5,348 bases of DNA from Clostridia bacterium (GTDB taxonomy: Bacteria; Aerophobota; Aerophobia; Aerophobales; AE-B3A). The notes beneath the pieces are model-generated. The model worked only from the letters and a program-made list of their open reading frames with translations, was not told the DNA's origin and made no database searches. The position numbers were made by a program, and so were the translations under genes. Location: contig JAUWRC010000108.1 in assembly GCA_030610745.1 (NCBI GenBank), positions 1 to 5,348 of the forward strand. Direction: 5' to 3'. Shown in pieces: positions 1-5,348 of this stretch (the first letter of the stretch is position 1; each line of letters starts with the position of its first letter).

Positions 1-84
1 GACAATGTCAGTTGGGAGGGTGGTTTTGATTCGGGTTTGATGGATTATGATAACATTGGGACAAAGAGTGATTTCCCCTACTAG
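1..84 (+). CDS. possible C-terminal end of an upstream gene (partial)
   Basis: The first frame is open from the left edge to a TAG at 82-84 and would encode 27 residues containing DNVSWEGGFDSG and ending TKSDFPY. The other two plus frames hit stops within about 40 bases. A strong terminator begins 68 bases after the stop, as expected for the end of a plus-strand gene. The fragment is too short to assign a family. It is rich in Gly, Asp and aromatic residues, which would fit a beta-rich extracellular domain, but that is a guess. Chance openness over 28 codons cannot be excluded. Confidence 0.35.
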   Translation, partial: DNVSWEGGFDSGLMDYDNIGTKSDFPY

Positions 85-151
85 TTCCCTATAGTGGGGA
101 TGAAGACCCGCCGACCATCAACAAGGTCAGTTGTGAAGGGCTAACAAAAGC

Positions 152-187
152 AAAGGAGCAGCAGAACTAGTTCTGCTGCTCCTTTTT
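152..187 (+). terminator. intrinsic terminator with perfect 34-bp palindrome
   Basis: Bases 152-185 form a perfect inverted repeat centred on CTAG (168/169). The arms are AAAGGAGCAGCAGAACT and its complement, and the second arm runs into TTTTT at 183-187. It would terminate a plus-strand transcript entering from the left. On the minus strand the T tract is interrupted (TTTGCTTTTG), so it may also stop the GH38 transcript, whose stop codon lies about 120 bases away, but less efficiently. Its position between convergent units fits a shared bidirectional terminator. Confidence 0.85.
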
Positions 188-306
188 CATGCAGGATCAA
201 ACCTGATATGCCTAATTTGTCCTTATTCCCTATCCAGATGCGTCTCTTGCTATCATACTGCCACCGAGAACCTTCAATTTTAAGTCTATTTTTCTTCCAG
301 CGGAGC

Positions 307-3126
307 TCACAGCTCTAGCTCAACAGTAAAAATCCTGCCCTTGGGAACGCTCACCAGTATCTCGCCTTTCTCGGCAATCTCGAGCTCCTCTGTTCGAACT
401 TCATTCAATGTACAGGCAAAGGCTTTCTTTACTTTAGCCGCCAGAGAGATTTTTCCTTCCATCATTTCCTCCGTAGGGTTATAGAGCCGCAGTATATAGG
501 AGGAGCGATCCTCTGCTAATTTGAAGCATGAGAGTATAAGATTTTCAGGCTCTATAGAGTAAAGACTTGCTTCTTCTGGCAGGGTGCCACAGCTGTGAGG
601 GGAAATCTGGTAAACGGACACCGGAACATTGAACTTTCCTGCTTCCTCAAGCAGGAGCCCTTCCTTCCAGTCTCCTTTGTGTGGATAGAGTGCATACTCA
701 TACTCCAGGGTTTGAAGAAGTTGTCCCCCTTTTTGGTGGGGGAATTCAGCAGCGGAGCGGAACTCTGTAGCAATAATGTTTCTCACACTCCGAAACAGCG
801 TAATTGCCAGCGTATGATGCTCGTCACGCACTGCCTCATACTCGGTAAAGCTCCTATTTATTACGGCAAAGCCATATTTACCATGGGAAATATCTACAAA
901 GTTCTGCTGAGGATGGGTTTGCATATCAGGATAGAACTGGCCATTCTTATCTTTTGCAGGTTCAATGGGCCGCCTATCAACATTGAAATGTCCCCCAGCA
1001 TGGGAATATCTGGCAGGAATTCGGGTGGGAAACATAACCCGAAGCCGGTGATCTTCTGCGGTATTTTGTACTTCTGTCTTTATCTTTAGATATTTTGCTC
1101 CACGGCATAGAGTAATGTATGAGGTTATAGTAATCCCGGTAAGTTCCTCACTTCTCCTGCTCTCACCGACAATACCCTTTTCTGGCCTTCTTGCGTATCT
1201 GGGTATATCCATCTTAATTTCAAGGCCAATAATTGCCGAAAGGGGACCATTATCTTCCTGCCATATCCTGGCATTAGCACCTATGCTAGTATATGTTTGG
1301 TTTTCATAAGGAGGGTAGTAGACCCAGTAATCACCCACATCCCCTGTATCTTCAAAGTAATGGATACCTTGAAAGCTTCGGCCTGAGGTCTTATCAATAA
1401 GGTCTATTGTGCCGTTAGGGCGTATCTCGGCGTGAAGGAATTCATTCTCCAGTATATGGGAAAGGGGCGAGATATCATTCCCAGAGCTTGTTCGAACCTC
1501 TGGCCAGAAGACTATATTTCGATTGAATTCCTCTTTTTTGAAAACCCTGAACACCTTATACCCTCCTGGGGGCACCTCACCGGTATCCATATAAACTATA
1601 TGTCGGTCCACATGGAAAGGCCAGGGCCTCGCTTCAATGTCATCAACAGGAATTATCTTTTCCTGGCGTGAGAGAGGCTGGAGAGCCATCTTATTACCAT
1701 GAGAGTCTTCAATGGTAATATTCCAGATATTCTCCTCACGCGGTGTATCAACACAAATCTTTACTACTCTCTTAACTGGACGCGGATAGGGGTTAATCGC
1801 CACAAGAAGTACTTCATTTTCGGTGTAATGAGAAAGGTCTATACTCTTTGTAAGCTGGGCAGCTTTTTCATCAAATAGGACCTGCCCAATTTCCAGTGCC
1901 TGATTCAGTCGGTAAAGGGTATCGGCTGCTGTCTTATCCTGGGTAACACCGTTTACCGAGTCGTGAGCTTGGGAGAGGAGAAGATACTTCCAGGCGATAG
2001 AGAGAAGCTTGGACGGATATTCGTGGCCGTCCATAGCCAGAATGGAGGCAAATGGTTCAGCCCTTCTGATAAGTGTATTTTCTGCGCTTCTATTAAGCTG
2101 TTTGATGTGGATGCGTGTTGAGAGTGCATTCCCTGCACATGCATAGGCAGGCCCGTCGCGCAGCTCCCCCTTAACTATCTTCAGTCTTTTCAGTTTAACT
2201 CGTCTTTTTAATTCCTCTGCATACTCTTCCAGGGTTCCATGGACAAGTTCAATATCCTCAAAAACTTTATTGGCATCCTTGATAAGGCGCGAAAGTATGC
2301 TTTGAGGTGTTGTTGAGTCTGACCCATTCATGAGGAGACGCAAATCCTTGACTGTAGTATCGTCAGTAGCTTCCCAGGCAGCACGCACTGCTTCTTTGAT
2401 TTTATGAGGATAATAACCAGCCTCATCTATAATTTTGAAATAATCTTCCTGGCAGCCCTCCTCTGTTGCTTTGTGGATCACCGTACCACCTCTTCCCCAT
2501 TCATAGCGGTATTCATCCGAGGTGTATTTCTTTCCAAAACGAATGGGAAGATAGGCATTCATGAAAAAGTTTGCCCGGGCAAGCTTGCCCAGTCTCGTTG
2601 TCAGAATACGCCTGCCGTCTGGCGACTCCCACAAGAATTCCATCTGGGGGTCACGCTTTTTTGATACATTTTTTCCGGTTATGATAAAATCTATGCCAAA
2701 ACCAGCGTATATCTGTGGGAACTGGGCAATCTGTCCCCAGCCGAAGGTAGTAAAACCAACCTCAAGCTGGCCCCCAAGCTCTCTGCTGTAACGAATACCT
2801 TTGAGAAGATTGCGTAAAAGAGACTCCCCATCCACAGGAAACAGGTCAGGCAGCGTATACCAGGGCCCAATCTTTATACGCCCCTCCTTAATGTACTTTC
2901 GTATCTTCGTTTCCTTTTCTGGTTTTACCTGGAGGTAATCCTCAACCATGACGCTTTGTCCGTCAAGGACAAAACAGCGATAGTCGGAATCACTATCTAG
3001 AATCTGGAGCAGCATATCCATGAACCGAACAAGATGCAGCCTGGTATGCCAGATAGGGTAGCGCCACTCCCTATCCCAGTGTGTATGAGGAACTACATAA
3101 CCAATGGCCTTTTTTTTCGTACTCAT
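307..3126 (-). CDS. GH38-family alpha-mannosidase-like protein, nucleophile motif altered
   Basis: This is a 939-residue protein of usual length for bacterial GH38, a family of zinc-dependent retaining alpha-mannosidases. No signal peptide is seen, so it is probably cytoplasmic and would act on imported oligosaccharides. Domains in order: GH38 catalytic barrel (about 8-290) with HTHWDREW at 14-21 (zinc ligands H16 and D18), GPWYTLPD at 87-94 and NGSD at 267-270; helical middle domain (about 345-430) with AHDSVNG (H388 matches the third zinc ligand); C-terminal beta domains (about 555-939) with GDVGDYWVYYPP at 595-606 and KYGFAVIN at 750-757. The oddity is residues 123-135, VGFTTFGWGQIAQ, where typical bacterial members read roughly VGYLPDSFGHxxQ. 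The Asp that serves as nucleophile and fourth zinc ligand is missing, with no acidic residue between E122 and D146. It may be a divergent active subfamily or a pseudoenzyme. The ATG at 3126-3124 follows a strong Shine-Dalgarno. Family is secure; activity is not. Confidence 0.93.
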   Translation of the reverse strand: MSTKKKAIGYVVPHTHWDREWRYPIWHTRLHLVRFMDMLLQILDSDSDYRCFVLDGQSVMVEDYLQVKPEKETKIRKYIKEGRIKIGPWYTLPDLFPVDGESLLRNLLKGIRYSRELGGQLEVGFTTFGWGQIAQFPQIYAGFGIDFIITGKNVSKKRDPQMEFLWESPDGRRILTTRLGKLARANFFMNAYLPIRFGKKYTSDEYRYEWGRGGTVIHKATEEGCQEDYFKIIDEAGYYPHKIKEAVRAAWEATDDTTVKDLRLLMNGSDSTTPQSILSRLIKDANKVFEDIELVHGTLEEYAEELKRRVKLKRLKIVKGELRDGPAYACAGNALSTRIHIKQLNRSAENTLIRRAEPFASILAMDGHEYPSKLLSIAWKYLLLSQAHDSVNGVTQDKTAADTLYRLNQALEIGQVLFDEKAAQLTKSIDLSHYTENEVLLVAINPYPRPVKRVVKICVDTPREENIWNITIEDSHGNKMALQPLSRQEKIIPVDDIEARPWPFHVDRHIVYMDTGEVPPGGYKVFRVFKKEEFNRNIVFWPEVRTSSGNDISPLSHILENEFLHAEIRPNGTIDLIDKTSGRSFQGIHYFEDTGDVGDYWVYYPPYENQTYTSIGANARIWQEDNGPLSAIIGLEIKMDIPRYARRPEKGIVGESRRSEELTGITITSYITLCRGAKYLKIKTEVQNTAEDHRLRVMFPTRIPARYSHAGGHFNVDRRPIEPAKDKNGQFYPDMQTHPQQNFVDISHGKYGFAVINRSFTEYEAVRDEHHTLAITLFRSVRNIIATEFRSAAEFPHQKGGQLLQTLEYEYALYPHKGDWKEGLLLEEAGKFNVPVSVYQISPHSCGTLPEEASLYSIEPENLILSCFKLAEDRSSYILRLYNPTEEMMEGKISLAAKVKKAFACTLNEVRTEELEIAEKGEILVSVPKGRIFTVELEL

Positions 3127-3130
3127 AGAG

Positions 3131-3139
3131 CCACCTCCT
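3131..3139 (-). promoter_or_regulatory. ribosome binding site of the GH38 gene
   Basis: Read on the minus strand this is AGGAGGTGG, followed by CTCT and the ATG at 3126-3124. This near-ideal Shine-Dalgarno fixes the start codon. Its first bases overlap the TAG (3140-3138) that ends the small upstream reading frame, an arrangement typical of translationally linked genes in one operon. Confidence 0.85.
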
Positions 3140-3363
3140 ATTCTGTTAATATTTTCAATATTTCCTGGAAATTTTCGCAGTAGAAATTACAGAGAGCCTT
3201 TGTTCCGCTTTTAATAATGTTACCACCTCCAAAACCGATAGCTGGAAATCCTGCAAGCCTTATAGAGCAGATACCTGCAGCTCCTTCATAGATTAATTGC
3301 CTCTTTCAATACTTTTTCAAAATTCACATCAGGCGGGCAGCAATCCTCAACATGGTATATCAT
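3138..3363 (-). pseudogene. small gene with apparent +1 frameshift, upstream of the GH38 gene
   Basis: Two coding-like pieces abut in different minus frames. Piece A starts at ATG 3363-3361 and reads MIYHVEDCCPPDVNF and then EKVLKEAINL before TGA at 3288-3286. Piece B is open from 3305 to TAG 3140-3138. It contains YEGAAGICSIRLAGFPAIG, then FGGGNIIKSGTKALCNFY, and ends ENFQEILKILTE; it has no ATG or GTG start and only one TTG, near its end. Skipping one base near 3291 joins them into about 74 residues with a helix-like start, a Gly-rich centre, four cysteines and a helix-like tail. Codons in both pieces lean to purine-first usage as in real genes, and B ends inside the GH38 ribosome binding site. 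No Shine-Dalgarno precedes the ATG. I do not recognise the family. Options are a decayed gene, a sequencing or assembly indel, or recoding; chance is possible. Confidence 0.45.
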
Positions 3364-3365
3364 TT

Positions 3366-3380
3366 TACGATATTATCGTA
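3366..3380. promoter_or_regulatory. palindromic operator candidate, ACGATAT family
   Basis: The sequence TACGATATTATCGTA is a perfect inverted repeat of 7-base arms around a single central T (3373). It overlaps the candidate -10 of the leftward promoter, a standard repressor position. The half-site ACGATAT occurs again at 3781-3787 and 3798-3804 next to the rightward promoter, arguing that one regulator controls both directions. The regulator is not identified. Confidence 0.55.
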
Positions 3381-3402
3381 CAATCAATTTCAATATTGTC
3401 AA
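3372..3402 (-). promoter_or_regulatory. candidate sigma70-type promoter for the small ORF-GH38 unit
   Basis: On the minus strand a perfect -35 hexamer TTGACA (3402-3397) is followed 19 bases later by GATAAT (3377-3372, 5 of 6 to consensus). TACGAT at 3380-3375 is an alternative -10 with a 16-base spacer. The -35 is part of a TTGACAATATTG element related to the operator family further right, and the -10 lies within the ACGATA palindrome, so regulator binding would block polymerase directly. Initiation from GATAAT would fall almost at the ATG at 3363, giving a leaderless or nearly leaderless message for the small frame. Confidence 0.5.
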
Positions 3403-3422
3403 TATAGGAACAATTTTGTATG

Positions 3423-3444
3423 AAATGGACAATATTGTCCATTT
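3423..3444. promoter_or_regulatory. perfect palindromic operator candidate, TGGACAATATTGTCCA family
   Basis: A 22-bp perfect palindrome with core ATGGACAATATTGTCCAT, extended by two matching A/T pairs on each side. Its even centre and 11-base half-sites fit a dimeric helix-turn-helix regulator. A second copy with one mismatch lies about 101 bases to the right and weaker relatives occur at 3391-3402, 3411-3418 and 3722-3736. It lies about 20 bases upstream of the leftward -35. The cognate protein cannot be named from this window. Confidence 0.6.
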
Positions 3445-3601
3445 TTCTAACCTCTCCAGGGGCTTCAAACCCAGACAAGGACTAAACTTTAGCTAATTTA
3501 AAATAGTTTTTATAAAAAATAGAGGATGAACAATATTGTCCAATATCCCTTTGGCTCTCCAGAAGCTGAAATCCGAACTTTTTTTAAATAGCTTTTTTAT
3601 A
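3425..3601. repeat. two imperfect tandem modules carrying the operator
   Basis: Copy 1 (about 3425-3514) and copy 2 (about 3526-3601) share the same order of blocks: the ATGGACAATATTGTCCA operator (16 of 17 identical between copies), then CTCTCCAG (3452-3459 and 3555-3562) followed by a GCT-containing stretch, then a T/A-rich end of the form AAATAG-T(n)-ATAAAAA (3501-3519 and 3587-3606). Copy 2 lacks about a dozen bases in the middle. This looks like an old duplication of a regulatory module rather than separate operators. Confidence 0.5.
3527..3542. promoter_or_regulatory. second copy of the TGGACAATATTGTCCA operator
   Basis: The sequence TGAACAATATTGTCCA matches the perfect palindrome at 3426-3441 at 15 of 16 positions. 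The 101-base centre-to-centre distance is close to a whole number of helical turns, so proteins on the two sites could lie on the same DNA face and might loop the DNA between them. The spacing is seen; looping is inference. Confidence 0.55.
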
Positions 3602-3721
3602 AAAATGTACAAAAATGGCCAAAAACGGTAAAAAAATAAAAGAAAAAAACAAAGATGTCCACTCTTGAAAAAACTTTAAATCCTTACTGGGAAAGCAATC
3701 TAAGTAAGTGCCGTTCTAAAA

Positions 3722-3804
3722 TGGACAAAGTTGGCAGAAAAATTGCATTATATCATTATATTATAATAGAACATCGTAAAACGATATATTAACATTGACG
3801 ATAT
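3722..3804 (+). promoter_or_regulatory. candidate promoter and operators for the CBM6/beta-helix gene
   Basis: A perfect -10 hexamer TATAAT lies at 3762-3767 in a very AT-rich stretch. No good -35 is found at 16-18 bases; the nearest, TTGCAT at 3743-3748, leaves only 13. Around the predicted start (about 3774) sits ATCGTAAAACGAT (3773-3785, 5-base arms around AAA), followed by another ACGATAT at 3798-3804, 17 bases after the one at 3781. Upstream, TGGACAAAGTTGGCA (3722-3736) is a degenerate copy of the TGGACA palindrome at about -52 to -38. A weak -35 with an upstream site suggests activation and the site at +1 suggests repression; both are inferred. Confidence 0.4.
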
Positions 3805-3852
3805 ACTAATATTTAGAATAGAAAAATTACCTCAACAGCTTTACTAAACTTC

Positions 3853-3908
3853 GGGTCAAATTCTATTGCACAAAGGAGGTGAAAATCACCACTTAAAAAA
3901 ATAGACCC
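3853..3908 (+). promoter_or_regulatory. possible structured mRNA leader with enclosed orphan Shine-Dalgarno
   Basis: GGGTC at 3853-3857 can pair with GACCC at 3904-3908, and after a bulge TATT (3864-3867) can pair with AATA (3900-3903). Inside lies AAAGGAGGTG (3872-3881), a near-perfect Shine-Dalgarno followed by no ATG, GTG or TTG at usable distance. Its GGTGA (3878-3882) can pair with TCACC (3886-3890) around AAA. Ribosome-binding sequences without a start are known to stabilise some 5' leaders (the STAB-SD of Bacillus thuringiensis cry3A), so this may protect the mRNA. It matches no riboswitch class I recognise. Confidence 0.3.
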
Positions 3909-3923
3909 TTTCAATAAAGATCG

Positions 3924-3931
3924 TTAGGAGG
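3924..3931 (+). promoter_or_regulatory. second orphan Shine-Dalgarno-like sequence
   Basis: TTAGGAGG stands directly before the AGTAA repeat, and no start codon lies at suitable distance; the next reading in any frame soon meets TAA or TAG from the repeat. The CBM6 gene has its own site at 3975-3980, so this may be decayed, or a ribosome standby or stability element. Confidence 0.3.
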
Positions 3932-3958
3932 AAGTAAAGTAAAGTAAAGTAAAGTAAA
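3932..3958 (+). repeat. pentanucleotide tandem repeat (AGTAA)5
   Basis: Strict 5-base periodicity runs for 27 bases, with five full AGTAA units at 3933-3957. It lies in the leader between the orphan Shine-Dalgarno at 3924 and the true ribosome binding site at 3975. Short tandem repeats of this size can change copy number by strand slippage. Here that would change leader spacing or folding and so expression level, not reading frame. Confidence 0.85.
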
Positions 3959-3974
3959 TCAAAACATAAATGAA

Positions 3975-3980
3975 GAGGAG
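3975..3980 (+). promoter_or_regulatory. ribosome binding site of the CBM6/beta-helix gene
   Basis: GAGGAG ends 10 bases before the ATG at 3991, with an unstructured A/T spacer. The spacing is slightly long but acceptable, and the ATG opens directly into a classic signal peptide, which supports this start. Confidence 0.7.
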
Positions 3981-3990
3981 ATAAAATAAA

Positions 3991-5348
3991 ATGAAAGGAA
4001 CAAAGTTAGCAAGCTTGGTGCTTACCCTGGCTTTTGCAGTGGCAACGTTAGCCTTAACAGCCTCTAGCGTGAGTGGGCAGCAGGATCCGTATGGCGGCGG
4101 AGATCCATGGGCTATTTCAGGCCAGATTGAGGCTGAGGATTACGACACAGGCGGTGAAGGCGTGGCCTATCACGACGCGGACTCGGGTAACACAGGCGGT
4201 GCGTACCGCAGTGACGATGTAGATATCGAAGCCACTAGCGATACCGGCGGTGGCTACAATGTGGGCTGGATGGCTAGCGGTGAGTGGCTAGAATACACGG
4301 TAAACGTTGCTTCAACTGACACTTATACCCTCGAAGCACGCGTTGCCGGCTGGGAGAATGGCAAGTACTTCCATATCGAATTCGATGGTGTAGATAAGAC
4401 CGGTCAGATCGATGTACCCAATATGGGTGGCTATCAAAACTTTACAACTGTGACAGTGAACAATATTTCCTTGAGTGCCGGCGAGCAGATTATGCGAATT
4501 TTCATGGATACAAATCTTTTCAATATTAATTGGGTGAAGTTCACGGCTCCCACACCCACACCAACTCCCACTCCTACGGGAACACCTACTCCTCCACCTT
4601 CATCTACCTATTATGTAGCTCCTGATGGAAGTGATTCAAATCCAGGAACACTTTCTGAGCCTTTTGCTACCATAACAAAAGCACGGGATACTGTCCGTAA
4701 CCTAAACGATGATATGGCCGGAGATATTATTGTCTATCTAAGGCAAGGTGATTACTACCTAACCTCGACCATAGAGTTTACAGATGCTGATTCAGGAACC
4801 AATGGATACTCGGTCATCTACAAAAATTATGATACTCCAGTAGGAAGCGCGCATCTTTATGGGGGAGAAGAAATCACTGGTTGGACTCAGTATTCTGGAA
4901 ACATCTATCGGGCCAATGTAGGAATTGGCTGGGAATTCCATTGCTTATTTGAAAATGGAAAGTGGGCCAGAAAGGCACGTGAACCTAATTATGAGCATCA
5001 TGCTGATTATCCTATGGCCCGGGCACCTTATCTTCTCAGCGAGGGGGTAGATAATTATACGACACTCCAATATAAATCTGGTGACCTTGACCCTTCAGGA
5101 TGGGATATAGATGATGCCCAGATACATATCTGGCCAGGAGGAAGTTGGGATTGGTTTGTAGATACTATACCCATTTCCAGTATTAATACAGGTACAAGAC
5201 AAATAACCGTTGAAGATGGTACATACCCACACTATCCCTTCAGAAGTGGTGCTCGATATTTCATACAAGGGGTACTGGATCTTCTGGATGAGGCGGGTGA
5301 GTTTTACCTTGATACCTCCAGCGGGTACCTGTATTACTGGGCACAGGA
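3991..5348 (+). CDS. secreted CBM6 plus right-handed beta-helix glycosidase-like protein (GH141-like), 3' truncated
   Basis: The frame is open from ATG 3991 to the window edge (452 codons), so the C-terminus is missing. Residues 1-29 form a Sec signal peptide (KGTK n-region, hydrophobic core, likely cut after VSG). Residues about 44-184 are a CBM6 beta-sandwich: IEAEDYD (46-52), GYNVGWMASGEWLEY (88-102, including the usually ligand-facing aromatic W99) and the closing NINWVKF (178-184). CBM6 modules bind xylans, beta-glucans and related polymers. A TPTPTPTPTGTP linker follows (188-199). From about 207, YYVAPDGSDSNPGT, PFATITKARD, LYGGEEITGW and LLDEAGEFYLD match the N-terminal part of right-handed parallel beta-helix carbohydrate enzymes such as GH141; GH120-like or polysaccharide lyase relatives remain possible. 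The catalytic residues lie beyond the window, so substrate and mechanism are open. It is transcribed away from the GH38 gene and shares operator motifs with it. Confidence 0.85.
   Translation, partial: MKGTKLASLVLTLAFAVATLALTASSVSGQQDPYGGGDPWAISGQIEAEDYDTGGEGVAYHDADSGNTGGAYRSDDVDIEATSDTGGGYNVGWMASGEWLEYTVNVASTDTYTLEARVAGWENGKYFHIEFDGVDKTGQIDVPNMGGYQNFTTVTVNNISLSAGEQIMRIFMDTNLFNINWVKFTAPTPTPTPTPTGTPTPPPSSTYYVAPDGSDSNPGTLSEPFATITKARDTVRNLNDDMAGDIIVYLRQGDYYLTSTIEFTDADSGTNGYSVIYKNYDTPVGSAHLYGGEEITGWTQYSGNIYRANVGIGWEFHCLFENGKWARKAREPNYEHHADYPMARAPYLLSEGVDNYTTLQYKSGDLDPSGWDIDDAQIHIWPGGSWDWFVDTIPISSINTGTRQITVEDGTYPHYPFRSGARYFIQGVLDLLDEAGEFYLDTSSGYLYYWAQ

Noticed and set aside
75..99. Hairpin CCCC(T)ACTA ... 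TAGTGGGG near the left edge
   Set aside because: The 8-bp stem has a bulge, overlaps the putative stop codon and has no T tract; the palindrome at 152-187 is a far better terminator.
595..1089. 164-codon plus-strand ORF opposite the GH38 gene, and other long frames within 552-2791
   Set aside because: All lie inside the clearly conserved GH38 coding sequence in other frames, have no family resemblance and are explained as shadows of its codon pattern.
3655..3792. 45-residue plus-strand ORF starting MSTLEKTLNPYWE
   Set aside because: No Shine-Dalgarno precedes the ATG, and the frame runs through the best -10 hexamer and the ACGAT operator cluster. Its lysine/isoleucine/tyrosine-rich end simply reflects AT-rich DNA. 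No family is recognised.
3361..3820. CRISPR array suggested by repeated palindromes in the intergenic region
   Set aside because: The repeats are short, few and unevenly spaced, with no uniform spacers and no cas genes in view; operator clusters explain them better.
3879..3896. Five-codon leader peptide GTG AAA ATC ACC ACT TAA
   Set aside because: The GTG lies within the Shine-Dalgarno itself, so no ribosome binding site is correctly spaced for it, and the codons carry no attenuator-like amino acid run.

Overview
The window looks bacterial: Shine-Dalgarno sequences, sigma70-like hexamers and an intrinsic terminator are all visible. The genes are carbohydrate-active enzymes. A Sec-type signal peptide followed by CBM6, a Pro/Thr linker and a beta-helix enzyme suggests a free-living polysaccharide degrader. 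The sequence alone does not fix the phylum.

Layout. Bases 1-84 may be the 3' end of a plus-strand gene. A perfect 34-bp palindrome with a T tract (152-187) then separates it from the convergent gene on the other strand. Bases 188-306 hold no feature I can support. Bases 307-3126 (minus) encode a complete 939-residue GH38-type alpha-mannosidase, presumably cytoplasmic, that appears to lack the usual aspartate nucleophile. Directly upstream on the same strand (3138-3363) are two short coding-like stretches in different frames. Together they would make a protein of about 74 residues, so this is probably a frameshifted small gene; its second part ends inside the mannosidase ribosome binding site.

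Bases 3364-3990 are AT-rich regulatory DNA between divergent transcription units. They carry at least two palindrome families: TGGACAATATTGTCCA (one perfect copy, one with a single mismatch, several weaker ones) and ACGATAT/ATATCGT (a perfect odd-centred palindrome on the minus side and a cluster on the plus side). The strong copies of the first family lie in two imperfect tandem modules about 100 bp apart. The plus-strand leader has a possible stem enclosing an orphan Shine-Dalgarno sequence, a second orphan, and a five-copy AGTAA repeat.

From 3991 to the right edge runs a secreted protein, cut by the window: signal peptide, CBM6, Pro/Thr linker, and the start of a right-handed beta-helix glycosidase-like domain resembling GH141. 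A reasonable reading is a divergently controlled glycan-use locus, in which the secreted protein attacks or binds a polymer outside the cell and the GH38-type protein handles oligosaccharides inside. The shared operator motifs support co-regulation; the substrate is inferred only from family membership.
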